Notes under the pieces: generated by a model
Told to the model about the DNA's origin: nothing
Seen by the model: only the letters and a program-made list of their open reading frames with translations
The model's database searches: none
Translations under genes and position numbers: made by a program
Shown here: one piece after another, positions 26,768 to 35,215 of the stretch
How the letters are laid out: each line of letters begins with the position of its first letter
Numbering within the stretch: the stretch's first letter is position 1
NCBI RefSeq assembly: GCF_009811555.1
Contig: NZ_BLIN01000002.1
Location: forward strand, 930,001 to 994,000
Direction of reading: 5' to 3'
Origin: Streptomyces caniferus
Lineage (GTDB): Bacteria; Actinomycetota; Actinomycetes; Streptomycetales; Streptomycetaceae
Length of the DNA stretch: 64,000 nucleotides

Positions 26768-26796
26768 GGGGGCGCGGGCGAGCCGTGCCCCCGGCC
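26768..26796. terminator. Hairpin between convergent genes
   Basis: CCGGGGGC and GCCCCCGG face each other across a 13-base loop in the 44-bp gap between the DJ-1 gene and the kinase gene that converge here. Confidence 0.4.
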
Positions 26797-26798
26797 GT

Positions 26799-28931
26799 TC
26801 AGAACACCGGCAGGGCGTACAGCGAGTCGTCGTTCATGGCGAAGACCCGGTTGCCGTCGGCGACCAGCCACTGGCGGTCGGCCTTGCCCACCTTGTACTC
26901 CCAGACCGGACTGCCGTCCTTGGCGCTGACCACGTTGACCGTGTACCAGGGGTCGCCTTCGATCATCCAGAGGCCGTTGCCCTGGGGGACCACAGGCGTG
27001 GCGATGTTGGAGCTGCCGTGGAGCTGGAAGGCCTCGCTGCCGTCGCCGGGCTTCCATTTGTTGGGGAGGCTGGACTCGTCGTCGACGTAGCCCTGGTTCG
27101 TGGCGTACAGGGCGTCCGCGGTGGCGGTCACCGGGCCGAACGTGATGAAGGGCGGCTTCTTCTTTTCGAGCGCGCCGGCCAGGGCTCGCCTCCTGACGGT
27201 CCACAGTTCCTTGCCGTCGGTGGCCCTCCGGGCCGTCATCGACTTGCCGTCGAGGTAGACGGTGCCGCCGTAACAGGCGGGCCGGACGAAGGTGTCGGAC
27301 TGGCCGCGGAGGTCCCAGGCGTGCCGGCCTGTGGCGGTGTCGACGGCGAGGACGTTGCCGTCCTCCGTGCCGAGGACCAGGCGGCCGGGGGCGACGACGC
27401 CGGGCGGGGTGGCCTTGCGGAAGGGCGTGTCGAGGGGCGGGGTGGTCCAGCGGATCTTCGCGTCCGAGCGGCCGACGGCGCGCAGCCGGTGGTCCTTGGT
27501 CACCAGGTAGACCGCCTCGTCGTCGGCGGCCAGCAGCTGATGGGCCTGAACGTCGGCGGTCCAGCGGCGCTCCCCCGTGGAGGGGACGAAGGTGCGCAGC
27601 GTCCCCTTGCTGTCGACGGCGGCGATCAGGCGGTCCGAAAGGGAGAGGTAGCGTCCGGTCGCCTTGATGTCGCGGGCGGCCCAACGGCGTTTGCCGTCCA
27701 CGACGTTGTGGGCGGCGATCCCGCCACCGCGCGCGCCGAAGACGATGACGTCCCGGACGGGCAGGGGCGCGGGGGTGTCCTCGGCCAGGACGTGCACGGC
27801 CCACAGCTCCTTCGGCGACCCACCGACGATCATGTCGCCGTTGTCCGGGTTCAGCACGTGCGCCGCGGGCGTCGTGACCGCGGGCGGGAAGGCGAAGAGG
27901 TCGGTCTTCTTCGTGGGCGACTCCGGCGACCGCGGCCACCAGGCAGCGGCCGCCCCGCCGCCCGCGGTGAGCACCACCCCGCCCGCCGCCAGGCCGGTGA
28001 GCAGCCGGCGGCGCGAGACCTGCCCGGGAGCCACGCCTCCGTCGAGCATGGTGGTCAGCTCGTGGACGCCGCTCTCCCGCTCCTTGATCGCCTGGCTCAC
28101 CGGGCCGCGCCGCCAGGCCCGTTCGGCGCCGCGCGGCGGTGCGAAGGCGGCGGCGATCTGGGCGGGGGTGGGGCGGACGGCCGGGTCCTTGGCCAGGAGG
28201 GGGGCGATGAGCGGGCGCAGGGTGTCCGGGACGCCGGTCAGATCGGGCTCGTCGTGCACGACCTTGTACTGGAGGGCGGCGATATGACTGCCGTCGAAGG
28301 CCCGCCGCCCACTGGCCGCGTGGACGAGGACGGCGCCCAGCGAGAAGACGTCGGCAGGGGCCGCGACCCGGTGGCCCAGGACCTGTTCGGGGGCGCCGTA
28401 GCCGGGGGTGACCGGGACCTGTCCGGTGGTGGTCAGGGTCAGGCCGTGCTCGGGGCGGGCGATGCCGAAGTCGATGACGCGCGGGCCGCTCGACGTCAGG
28501 ACGATGTTCGGGGGCTTGAGGTCGCGGTGGATCAGGCCGGTGGCGTGGATGTCCGCGAGGGTGTGCGCGAGCGAGGCGGCGAGGGCGCGTACGGCGGGTT
28601 CGTCGAAGGGGCCGTACGCCTCGACGGCCTCGTCGAGGGTCGGACCGGCCAGGAACTCGGTGGCGATCCACGGGCGTCCGCCCTCCGTGTCCGTGCCCAG
28701 CACCCGGGCCACGCCCTTGCCGGTCACGGCCGCCGCCGCCTGCGCCTCGCGGACGAAGCGGCGGGCGAGGTTCGCCTCGTCGGTGAGCTCGGGCCGCAGG
28801 ACCTTGACCGCGGCGACGGTGCCCACGGCGTCCTGGCCGACGTAGACCTTGCCCATACCGCCCTCGCCGAGCACGCCGAGCAGGCGGTACGGACCGAGGC
28901 GGAGCGGGTCGCCGGTGCCGAGCGGTTTCAT
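26799..28931 (-). CDS. Ser/Thr protein kinase with PQQ-type beta-propeller
   Basis: A 710-residue protein with AAGGA upstream of ATG 28931. The cytoplasmic kinase domain (12-265) is complete: GEGGMGKVY (22-30), Lys43 in AAVKVL, HRDLKP (135-140, Asp137), DFG (154-156) and APEQ. At 306-331 there is SRRRLLTGLAAGG followed by a hydrophobic run, so the single membrane segment looks like a twin-arginine signal. Residues 340-710 form a PQQ/WD-like propeller with repeats such as GTLRTFVPSTGERRWTADVQ. Probably a receptor kinase sensing an extracellular ligand. It lies 81 bp downstream of a second kinase of the same plan. Confidence 0.9.
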   Translation of the reverse strand: MKPLGTGDPLRLGPYRLLGVLGEGGMGKVYVGQDAVGTVAAVKVLRPELTDEANLARRFVREAQAAAAVTGKGVARVLGTDTEGGRPWIATEFLAGPTLDEAVEAYGPFDEPAVRALAASLAHTLADIHATGLIHRDLKPPNIVLTSSGPRVIDFGIARPEHGLTLTTTGQVPVTPGYGAPEQVLGHRVAAPADVFSLGAVLVHAASGRRAFDGSHIAALQYKVVHDEPDLTGVPDTLRPLIAPLLAKDPAVRPTPAQIAAAFAPPRGAERAWRRGPVSQAIKERESGVHELTTMLDGGVAPGQVSRRRLLTGLAAGGVVLTAGGGAAAAWWPRSPESPTKKTDLFAFPPAVTTPAAHVLNPDNGDMIVGGSPKELWAVHVLAEDTPAPLPVRDVIVFGARGGGIAAHNVVDGKRRWAARDIKATGRYLSLSDRLIAAVDSKGTLRTFVPSTGERRWTADVQAHQLLAADDEAVYLVTKDHRLRAVGRSDAKIRWTTPPLDTPFRKATPPGVVAPGRLVLGTEDGNVLAVDTATGRHAWDLRGQSDTFVRPACYGGTVYLDGKSMTARRATDGKELWTVRRRALAGALEKKKPPFITFGPVTATADALYATNQGYVDDESSLPNKWKPGDGSEAFQLHGSSNIATPVVPQGNGLWMIEGDPWYTVNVVSAKDGSPVWEYKVGKADRQWLVADGNRVFAMNDDSLYALPVF

Positions 28932-29012
28932 GGGCGGTGTCCTTCGGGCGAGTTCAGTGCGTTCAGGTGCGTTCAGGCGCGTTCAGACGAGTGCCGGTGA
29001 GTTCCGGCGGGT

Positions 29013-31256
29013 TCAGCGGAGGGGGAACCCGGCGAGGAAGTGGGGCCCGGACGCGATGACCATCCGGCTCTTCTCATGGGCGGTGAACCGGGTCCCGCTG
29101 GTCTTGTACAGCTGCTCGGTGGTGTGCGAGGCGAGGCCGACGGCCCGCAGGACCTCGTCGGTGCGGCTGTACGTGTAGGCGTACTCGGAGCCGATCACGG
29201 GGCGTACGACGTGGTCGGCCCGCGGACCCTCCGCGCTCTTCTCCGACCACCGCGGCTTCCCGCTGCCGGTGCCGAACGCGACCAGGCCGAGGCCCTTCTC
29301 CACCGTGTACAGCACACCGCCCTTGAGGACCGGCGGTCCGTACGTCTTCCCCGGGCGGGTGGCGGACGTGTCCCACGCCTGCCCGCCGTCGCTCAGCCGC
29401 AGCGCCCGCAACGGGCCGTAGCCCAGGTAGAGATGCTGCTCGTCGGCCGTGAGCGGGTCCCGCACGAGCCGCCTGTCGGCGCCCTTCCACGGCTTGTCCC
29501 AGGTGACCTTCCCGGTGCGGGTGTCGCGGGCGACGATGCGGACCGTGCCGTCGTTCATCTGCTGCAGGAGCACCAGGAGACGGCCGACGACCTTGGCGGA
29601 CAGGAAGTGGTTCTCGTCGCTCTCGGCGGAGTGGAACGCCAGGGGGTCCGTCCACTTCCGGCGCCCGGTGGTGAGGTCGACCGCGGCCACCGACCAGGGG
29701 AGCTGGCGTTCGTACCGCTTGACCTTCCCGTGGGAGATCGCCAGGTAGGCCGTGTCGTCGACGACGGCCAGCAACCGGCTGATGAGGCCGTTGTGCTGAG
29801 CGTCCGACACCGGCGCGAGGTGCTTGCCCGCCTTGCCCGTGGCGGGGTCGAGCCGGGCGAGGAACCACGAGACGGTCTGCAGGGAGCCGGCCCGGTCGTG
29901 CACCTCGTCCCGCGTGATCCCGTAGACGTGGGTACCGTCCGAGGCGACCTGCCAGGAGTCGTCCGCATAGAGCGAGTACGTCCACCGGGACGCACCGGAC
30001 TTCGGGTCCACCCCGCGCGCCTCGGCATTGGCCACCAGGACGACCTGGTCGCCGGCCACCATGGGCACTTCGGGGTTCTGGTCGTCGTCGGGGCCGCCGT
30101 ACTGCTTCTGCCACACCGAGTCCAGCCGTTTCTTCTTCGGCGCGCCGACGCTGGGCCCCGGCTTCGGCTGGGTGTACCCCGGCCCGGTGCCGGGCCCCGA
30201 CGCCCGCGCGTCCCGTCCCAGCCAGGCCCACACGCCCGCGCCGGCCCCCGCGACGCCGAGTGCCGAGCCCGCACCCGCCATCAGCAGCCCCCGGCGGGAC
30301 AGGCCGCGGGAGGCGGGAACGCCGGCGGACGGTACGGTCGCCGGCTGGTCGGGCGGTGCGGGCAGCCGGCGCGGCACGATCTGCCACACCTCGCTCGCCC
30401 GCCGTCCGATCTCGGCGAGCACCGCGTCCGGCAGATGATCGGTGAACTCCCCGCCGCCGTCGTGGAGTTCGGCCGCCAGCTCGGTGGTGGTCGGGCGCTC
30501 GGCGGGGTCCTTGGCCAGCGCGCGGGACAGGACCGGGACGAGGGCCGTGGGGGTGCCGGTGAGGTCGGGCTCGCTGTAGCGCACGCGGTACAGGAGGTCG
30601 GCGGGCTGTCCCTCGCCGAACGGGCCGCGGCCGGTGGCGGCGAAGACCAGGACCCCGGCGAGCGCGAAGACGTCGCCGGCCGGGGTGTGCTCCTGCCCGG
30701 TGGCCTGCTCCGGTGACATGAACGCCGGGGTGCCGACCGCGGCGCCGGTGTGCGTCAGCCGGTCGTCGCCGAGGGCACGGGCGATGCCGAAGTCGATGAC
30801 CTTCGGGCCGTGCGCCGTGACCATGATGTTCGACGGCTTGAGGTCACGGTGCACGACATCGGAGCGATGGAGCTGTCCGAGCGCCGCGCACAGCGCCGCC
30901 CCCAGGGCGCGCACCGACGCCTCGGGCAGCGGACCGGCGCGCTCCACCGCCTCGTCGAGCGGCGGGCCGAGCACGTACTCGGTGGCCATCCAGGGGGTCT
31001 CGGCGAGCGGATCGGCATCGACGACCTGGGCGCCGTAGCGGCCGCCGATGACCCGGGCGGCATCCGCCTCCAGCCGGAACCGGGTACGGAACTCGGTGGT
31101 GGTGGCGATCCTGGCGTGCATCGTCTTGAGCGCCAGGGTCCGGCCGCCCGGGGAGCGGGCCAGATAGACGGTGCCCATACCGCCGCTGCCCAGCCGGGCG
31201 AGGAGGCGGTACGTGCCCAGGCCGGGCGGATCGTCGTGGGCGAGGGGGAAGGGCAT
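29013..31256 (-). CDS. Ser/Thr protein kinase with PQQ-type beta-propeller (second copy)
   Basis: ATG 31256 gives 747 residues; the stop of the upstream pseudokinase gene is only 5 bp away, so they are co-translated. The kinase domain is complete: GSGGMGTVY (23-31), Lys44 in LALKTM, HRDLKP (136-141), DFG (155-157), SPEQ. At 320-325 SRRGLL begins a hydrophobic run to about 346, again like a Tat signal. The C-terminal part is a propeller with repeats such as GRRKWTDPLAFHS and GKVTWDKPWKGADRR. It is paralogous to the 26799-28931 gene, but the propeller sequences have diverged, suggesting different ligands. Confidence 0.9.
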   Translation of the reverse strand: MPFPLAHDDPPGLGTYRLLARLGSGGMGTVYLARSPGGRTLALKTMHARIATTTEFRTRFRLEADAARVIGGRYGAQVVDADPLAETPWMATEYVLGPPLDEAVERAGPLPEASVRALGAALCAALGQLHRSDVVHRDLKPSNIMVTAHGPKVIDFGIARALGDDRLTHTGAAVGTPAFMSPEQATGQEHTPAGDVFALAGVLVFAATGRGPFGEGQPADLLYRVRYSEPDLTGTPTALVPVLSRALAKDPAERPTTTELAAELHDGGGEFTDHLPDAVLAEIGRRASEVWQIVPRRLPAPPDQPATVPSAGVPASRGLSRRGLLMAGAGSALGVAGAGAGVWAWLGRDARASGPGTGPGYTQPKPGPSVGAPKKKRLDSVWQKQYGGPDDDQNPEVPMVAGDQVVLVANAEARGVDPKSGASRWTYSLYADDSWQVASDGTHVYGITRDEVHDRAGSLQTVSWFLARLDPATGKAGKHLAPVSDAQHNGLISRLLAVVDDTAYLAISHGKVKRYERQLPWSVAAVDLTTGRRKWTDPLAFHSAESDENHFLSAKVVGRLLVLLQQMNDGTVRIVARDTRTGKVTWDKPWKGADRRLVRDPLTADEQHLYLGYGPLRALRLSDGGQAWDTSATRPGKTYGPPVLKGGVLYTVEKGLGLVAFGTGSGKPRWSEKSAEGPRADHVVRPVIGSEYAYTYSRTDEVLRAVGLASHTTEQLYKTSGTRFTAHEKSRMVIASGPHFLAGFPLR

Positions 31257-31261
31257 GGCGG

Positions 31262-32236
31262 TCAGTCCTGTGGGGCGGGCGGAGCCGGGAGGGTGGCGGC
31301 GAGCAGTTCGGCCGACTGGCGGGCGAGGGCCGCGATGATGCGGCCGGGCAGCCAGCCGGGACCGAGCAGGGCGGCGGCGCGGCCGGCCGGGTTCCCCGCG
31401 GCGTCGGGCATCGTGGCGGGGCGCGGCGGTCCGGCGGCGGCCCCGGCTTCCGGTGCGGGCGGGGCGGCGGCCGGGCTCAGCGCGTCGAGCAGTTCGGCGG
31501 GGCGCGGGCGGGCCGCCGGGTCCCGGGACAGACAGGCGGTGACGACGGCGCGCAGGGCGGCCGGGAGCTCGTCCCGCTCCGGCACGGTGTACCCGGTCGC
31601 GGCATAGGCGAGGGTCGCGCCGAGCGCGTAGACGTCCCCCGCCGGATGCGGCTGCCCGCCGGCCGCCTGCTCCGGGGGCAGGCTCCCCGACTCCAGGCCC
31701 GGCAGCCCGGAGCGCGGTGTGCCGTCCTCGGCGGCGGCCCGGACCGCCCCGAAGCACATGAGCCGGGGCCCGTCGGCCGCCAGCAGCACGGCCGCGGGCG
31801 ACACCCCGGCATGGGCCAGGCCCTGCCCGTGCCCGATGAGCAGGGTCTCGACGAGGGCCGTGCCGAGGGCCCGTACGGTGCGCTCGGGCAGCGGTCCGCC
31901 GTGCACGGTGAGCGCGGCGGGCAGCGGGAGCGCGGGCACGTACGGGCGGGCGTGCCAGGGGGCGTCACCGGGCGCGGCGACCTCGGCGGCCGGCGAGGAC
32001 CAGGGGCCGAGCAGGTAGCGCGAGGTCTCCGCCTCGGCCAGGAACCGGGCGGGATCGGCGCCCGGCAGCGGCGCGCCGATCAGGACCGTACGGTCGCCGT
32101 CCGCGCTCCGTCCGATGAACCGCCGCTCCGGTACGGGTATGCCGGACGCTTCGTCATCCAGCTCCCGCAACACCGCGTAGGGGCCCATCGCGCCCGTTCG
32201 CGCCCGGCCCTCCGCACCCGCAACCGATGCAGGCAT
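31262..32236 (-). CDS. Degenerate Ser/Thr kinase-like protein (pseudokinase)
   Basis: ATG 32236 gives 324 residues; GGGGG lies 9 bases upstream, and ATG 32245 is an alternative. The C-lobe pattern of Streptomyces Ser/Thr kinases is visible (LPPEQAAGGQPHPAGDVYALGATLAYAATG and SRDPAARPRPAELLDAL). However, HRDLKP is replaced by HAGVSP (142-147), DFG by CFG (161-163), the N-lobe lacks a clear glycine loop, and no VAIK-type Lys is recognisable. It cannot be an ordinary active kinase. As it is translated just before an active receptor kinase it may be a scaffold or regulator of it. Confidence 0.78.
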   Translation of the reverse strand: MPASVAGAEGRARTGAMGPYAVLRELDDEASGIPVPERRFIGRSADGDRTVLIGAPLPGADPARFLAEAETSRYLLGPWSSPAAEVAAPGDAPWHARPYVPALPLPAALTVHGGPLPERTVRALGTALVETLLIGHGQGLAHAGVSPAAVLLAADGPRLMCFGAVRAAAEDGTPRSGLPGLESGSLPPEQAAGGQPHPAGDVYALGATLAYAATGYTVPERDELPAALRAVVTACLSRDPAARPRPAELLDALSPAAAPPAPEAGAAAGPPRPATMPDAAGNPAGRAAALLGPGWLPGRIIAALARQSAELLAATLPAPPAPQD

Positions 32237-32386
32237 GCGCACCATCCCCCGTGTCCTACGACATCGCGAAGAGCCTACCCGGGCGTGTCGCACGGCCCCG
32301 GGGGAGTCGATCCACCCCGGGGAACGGGGAGTTCGGAGCTGTCCGGCGAGGGGCGGGACCGGGCCGCCGGACGGGAGGCGAGGGGG

Positions 32387-32938
32387 TCAGGCGGAGGTGG
32401 GGGCCACCGGCGGTGCGCCGTTCGGGGTGTTTTCCGCGTTTCCGTGCGCGTCGCCCGCCGGGCCCTCGCCGTACGCCATCAGCGTCAGGACCAGCAGCCC
32501 CAGCACGACCATCATCGCGAGGAAGGCGACCCAGCCGACCAGGCCGACGGCGAAGGCGCCCAGGACGCCGTGCACCACCGCGCAGCTGATGAGGGCGATA
32601 CGGGTGAACCCGCCGGGGGCGCGGTCGCGCAGGGCGCTGCGGACCAGAACGCCGGCGCAGAACAGCAGGTAGAGGCCGAAGAGGATGCCGCCGATCCAGG
32701 AACCGGCGGACATCGCGCGGGGCTGCAGACCGGCCAGCGACATCTGCTGGCGGTCCACGACGATGCTCAGAATCCAGTTGAGCAGCACGATCCCGAACGC
32801 CTCCAGGACCAGTACCACCGCCGCGGCCAAGGCCACCGGCCGTCGCGCCACCCTCACGCCGTCCACCCACTTCCGCCGTAATGCCCAGCTTGATGCGCCA
32901 TGTGGACGCCTGTTGCCGCCGTTACCCCTGTTACCCAT
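32387..32938 (-). CDS. Integral membrane protein
   Basis: A 183-residue protein from ATG 32938; there is no good ribosome site, and a GTG at about residue 25 (VDGVRVARRP) could be the real start. Four hydrophobic helices are near 34-60, 78-98, 112-130 and 133-152. The tail is Gly/Ala/Pro-rich and polar. It is read in the same direction as the pseudokinase gene, about 150 bp upstream of it. Function unknown. Confidence 0.65.
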   Translation of the reverse strand: MGNRGNGGNRRPHGASSWALRRKWVDGVRVARRPVALAAAVVLVLEAFGIVLLNWILSIVVDRQQMSLAGLQPRAMSAGSWIGGILFGLYLLFCAGVLVRSALRDRAPGGFTRIALISCAVVHGVLGAFAVGLVGWVAFLAMMVVLGLLVLTLMAYGEGPAGDAHGNAENTPNGAPPVAPTSA

Positions 32939-32966
32939 GGGTACGGGAAGACATCGGGCACGCTAC

Positions 32967-33005
32967 TGGGGGTCCCCCCTGCCCGTGAAGAGGTTGGGGG
33001 AGGGT
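32967..33005. repeat. REP-like intergenic element, second copy
   Basis: TGGGGGTCCCCCCT, a 14-base variable part, then GTTGGGGGAGGG. It has the same architecture as the element at 18839-18881. Confidence 0.5.
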
Positions 33006-33223
33006 AATGGTCTGGGCAAGGGTTGTGCACGGGTGGGTATGGACGACTGCGGCGGGAGGCCGACGGCACACCGACGGACGAAGCCGCCCGCAAAGATTCC
33101 TTCGCCCATTCGTAGGGACTCCACAAAGAATTGACGATCCGCTGGACGCCCGAAGCGCGAGACCTAAGCCACACCAGGACTCGACTCGGAGCCCAGGAAT
33201 CCGGGCCTACCCTGGGATACCAG

Positions 33224-33237
33224 GGGACTTAGGTCCC
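33224..33237. promoter_or_regulatory. GGGAC-N4-GTCCC dyad upstream of accA2
   Basis: The 14 bases GGGACTTAGGTCCC form a dyad with GGGAC and GTCCC arms. This resembles the box bound by DosR/DevR-type regulators in actinobacteria. It is about 130 bases before the accA2 start. The assignment is by resemblance only. Confidence 0.4.
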
Positions 33238-33365
33238 TCACTGGCGCCCCGAGCACACTCCGTGTGGGCAAGCTCACCCCAGGGAACGGGTCGGCACGCG
33301 GTGTCGCCAGTCCCTAAAATCGCCGCATCCATTTGTTACGGCGAAGCGCCAAGGAAGGACCCATC

Positions 33366-35135
33366 GTGCGCAAGGTGCTCATCGCCAACCGTGGCGAAAT
33401 CGCTGTTCGCGTTGCCCGTGCATGCCGGGACGCGGGGATCGGAAGCGTAGCCGTCTACGCCGACCCCGACCGGGACGCACTGCACGTACGCGCGGCAGAC
33501 GAGGCGTACGCCTTGGGCGGTGACACTCCTGCCACCAGTTACCTGGACATCGCCAAGGTCCTGGCTGCCGCCGCCGATTCGGGTGCGGACGCCATCCACC
33601 CGGGGTACGGCTTCCTGTCGGAGAACGCCGAGTTCGCGCAGGCCGTCCTGGACGCGGGGCTGACCTGGATCGGCCCGCCCCCGCAGGCCATCCGCGACCT
33701 CGGTGACAAGGTCGCCGCCCGGCACATCGCCCAGCGGGCCGGTGCGCCGCTGGTCGCCGGCACGCCCGACCCGGTCTCCGGATCGGACGAGGTCGTGGCG
33801 TTCGCCAAGGAGCACGGCCTGCCGATCGCGATCAAGGCCGCCTTCGGTGGCGGCGGCCGCGGTCTGAAGGTCGCCCGCAACCTCGAAGAGGTCCCGGAGC
33901 TGTATGACTCCGCGGTGCGCGAGGCGGTGGCCGCGTTCGGCCGCGGCGAGTGCTTCGTGGAGCGCTACCTGGACCGCCCGCGGCACGTCGAGACCCAGTG
34001 CCTGGCCGACAAGCACGGCAATGTCGTCGTGGTCTCGACCCGTGACTGCTCGCTGCAGCGCCGCCACCAGAAGCTGGTGGAGGAGGCCCCGGCCCCGTTC
34101 CTGACGAAGGAGCAGAACGCCGAGCTGTACCGCGCCTCCAAGGCCATCCTCAAGGAGGCCGGCTACGAGGGCGCCGGCACCTGTGAATTCCTCGTCGGCC
34201 AGGACGGCACCATCTCGTTCCTGGAGGTCAACACCCGCCTCCAGGTCGAGCACCCGGTCACCGAGGAGGTCACCGGCCTCGACCTGGTCCGCGAGATGTT
34301 CCGGATCGCCGACGGCGAGAAGCTCGGCTACGACGACCCGGCGGTGCGCGGCCACTCCTTCGAGTTCCGCATCAACGGCGAGGACCCGGGCCGCAACTTC
34401 CTCCCGGCCCCCGGCACGGTCACCACGTTCGACGCGCCGGCCGGGCCCGGCGTCCGGCTGGACGCGGGCGTGGAGTCCGGCTCGGTCATCGGCCCCGCCT
34501 GGGACTCCCTGCTGGCCAAGCTGATCGTCACCGGCGCCACCCGCCGGCAGGCCCTGCAGCGCGCGGCCCGTGCGCTGGCGGAGTTCACGGTCGAGGGCAT
34601 GGCCACCGCCATCCCCTTCCACCGCGCGGTCGTCACGGACCCGGCGTTCGCCCCCGAACTCACCGGCTCCGCGGACCCGTTCACGGTCCACACCCGCTGG
34701 ATCGAGACCGAGTTCGTCAACGAGATCCCCCCGTTCGCCGCACCGGGCGCGGACGAGGCCGAGACCGACTCCCGCGAGACGGTCGTCGTCGAGGTCGGCG
34801 GCAAGCGCCTGGAGGTCTCGCTGCCGTCCTCGCTGGGCATGCCGCTGGCCCGGGCCGCGGTCGCCGGCGGTGCCAAGCCCAAGCGCAAGGCCACCAAGAA
34901 GTCCGGCTCCGCCGCCTCCGGCGACGCGCTCGCCTCCCCGATGCAGGGCACCATCGTCAAGGTGGCCGTCGAGGAGGGCCAGCAGGTCACCGAGGGCGAG
35001 CTGGTCGTCGTCCTGGAGGCCATGAAGATGGAGCAGCCGCTCAACGCGCACCGCTCCGGCACCATCAAGGGCCTGACCGCCGAGGTCGGCGCCGCCCTCA
35101 CGTCCGGCGCCGTGATCTGCGAGATCAAGGACTGA
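33366..35135 (+). CDS. accA2: Acetyl/propionyl-CoA carboxylase alpha subunit (biotin carboxylase + BCCP)
   Basis: GTG 33366 gives 589 residues and has GGAAGGA about 9 bases upstream. The biotin carboxylase domain starts [20 protein letters not shown] and has the ATP-grasp loop [13 protein letters not shown] with Lys157 just before it, and [16 protein letters not shown] near 290. A basic Lys-rich linker ([12 protein letters not shown]) joins the BCCP domain, whose biotin site is Lys554 in EAMKMEQP. It carboxylates its own biotin using ATP and bicarbonate and passes CO2 to PccB-type beta subunits. It is modified by BirA (19298-20200). Confidence 0.95.
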   Translation: MRKVLIANRGEIAVRVARACRDAGIGSVAVYADPDRDALHVRAADEAYALGGDTPATSYLDIAKVLAAAADSGADAIHPGYGFLSENAEFAQAVLDAGLTWIGPPPQAIRDLGDKVAARHIAQRAGAPLVAGTPDPVSGSDEVVAFAKEHGLPIAIKAAFGGGGRGLKVARNLEEVPELYDSAVREAVAAFGRGECFVERYLDRPRHVETQCLADKHGNVVVVSTRDCSLQRRHQKLVEEAPAPFLTKEQNAELYRASKAILKEAGYEGAGTCEFLVGQDGTISFLEVNTRLQVEHPVTEEVTGLDLVREMFRIADGEKLGYDDPAVRGHSFEFRINGEDPGRNFLPAPGTVTTFDAPAGPGVRLDAGVESGSVIGPAWDSLLAKLIVTGATRRQALQRAARALAEFTVEGMATAIPFHRAVVTDPAFAPELTGSADPFTVHTRWIETEFVNEIPPFAAPGADEAETDSRETVVVEVGGKRLEVSLPSSLGMPLARAAVAGGAKPKRKATKKSGSAASGDALASPMQGTIVKVAVEEGQQVTEGELVVVLEAMKMEQPLNAHRSGTIKGLTAEVGAALTSGAVICEIKD

Positions 35136-35157
35136 CGCGACGGCATCCCGTATACGC

Positions 35158-35193
35158 CCGAGGGGCTCCCGGCACCGCCCGGGGGCCCCTCGG
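35158..35193. terminator. Terminator hairpin between accA2 and the convergent esterase gene
   Basis: CCGAGGGGC (35158-35166) pairs with GCCCCTCGG (35185-35193), and CCCGG/CCGGG pair inside. It lies 22 bases after the accA2 stop and can serve both converging genes. Confidence 0.7.
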
Positions 35194-35215
35194 TCGTTCC
35201 CGCCCGGCCGGGGCG

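Larger units (their letters stand above)
32939..33365. promoter_or_regulatory. Divergent promoter region upstream of accA2
   Basis: These 427 bp lie between the membrane protein gene and accA2. They contain a REP-like element (32967-33005), a moderately A+T-rich stretch (33090-33150), a GGGACTTAGGTCCC dyad (33224-33237) and the accA2 ribosome site (GGAAGGA about 9 bases before GTG 33366). No gene is seen. Confidence 0.5.

Noticed and set aside
25204..28671. Minus-strand open frame of 1155 residues
   Set aside because: It shadows the MOSC and DJ-1 genes and the kinase gene in another frame. The kinase frame has intact motifs; this one has none.
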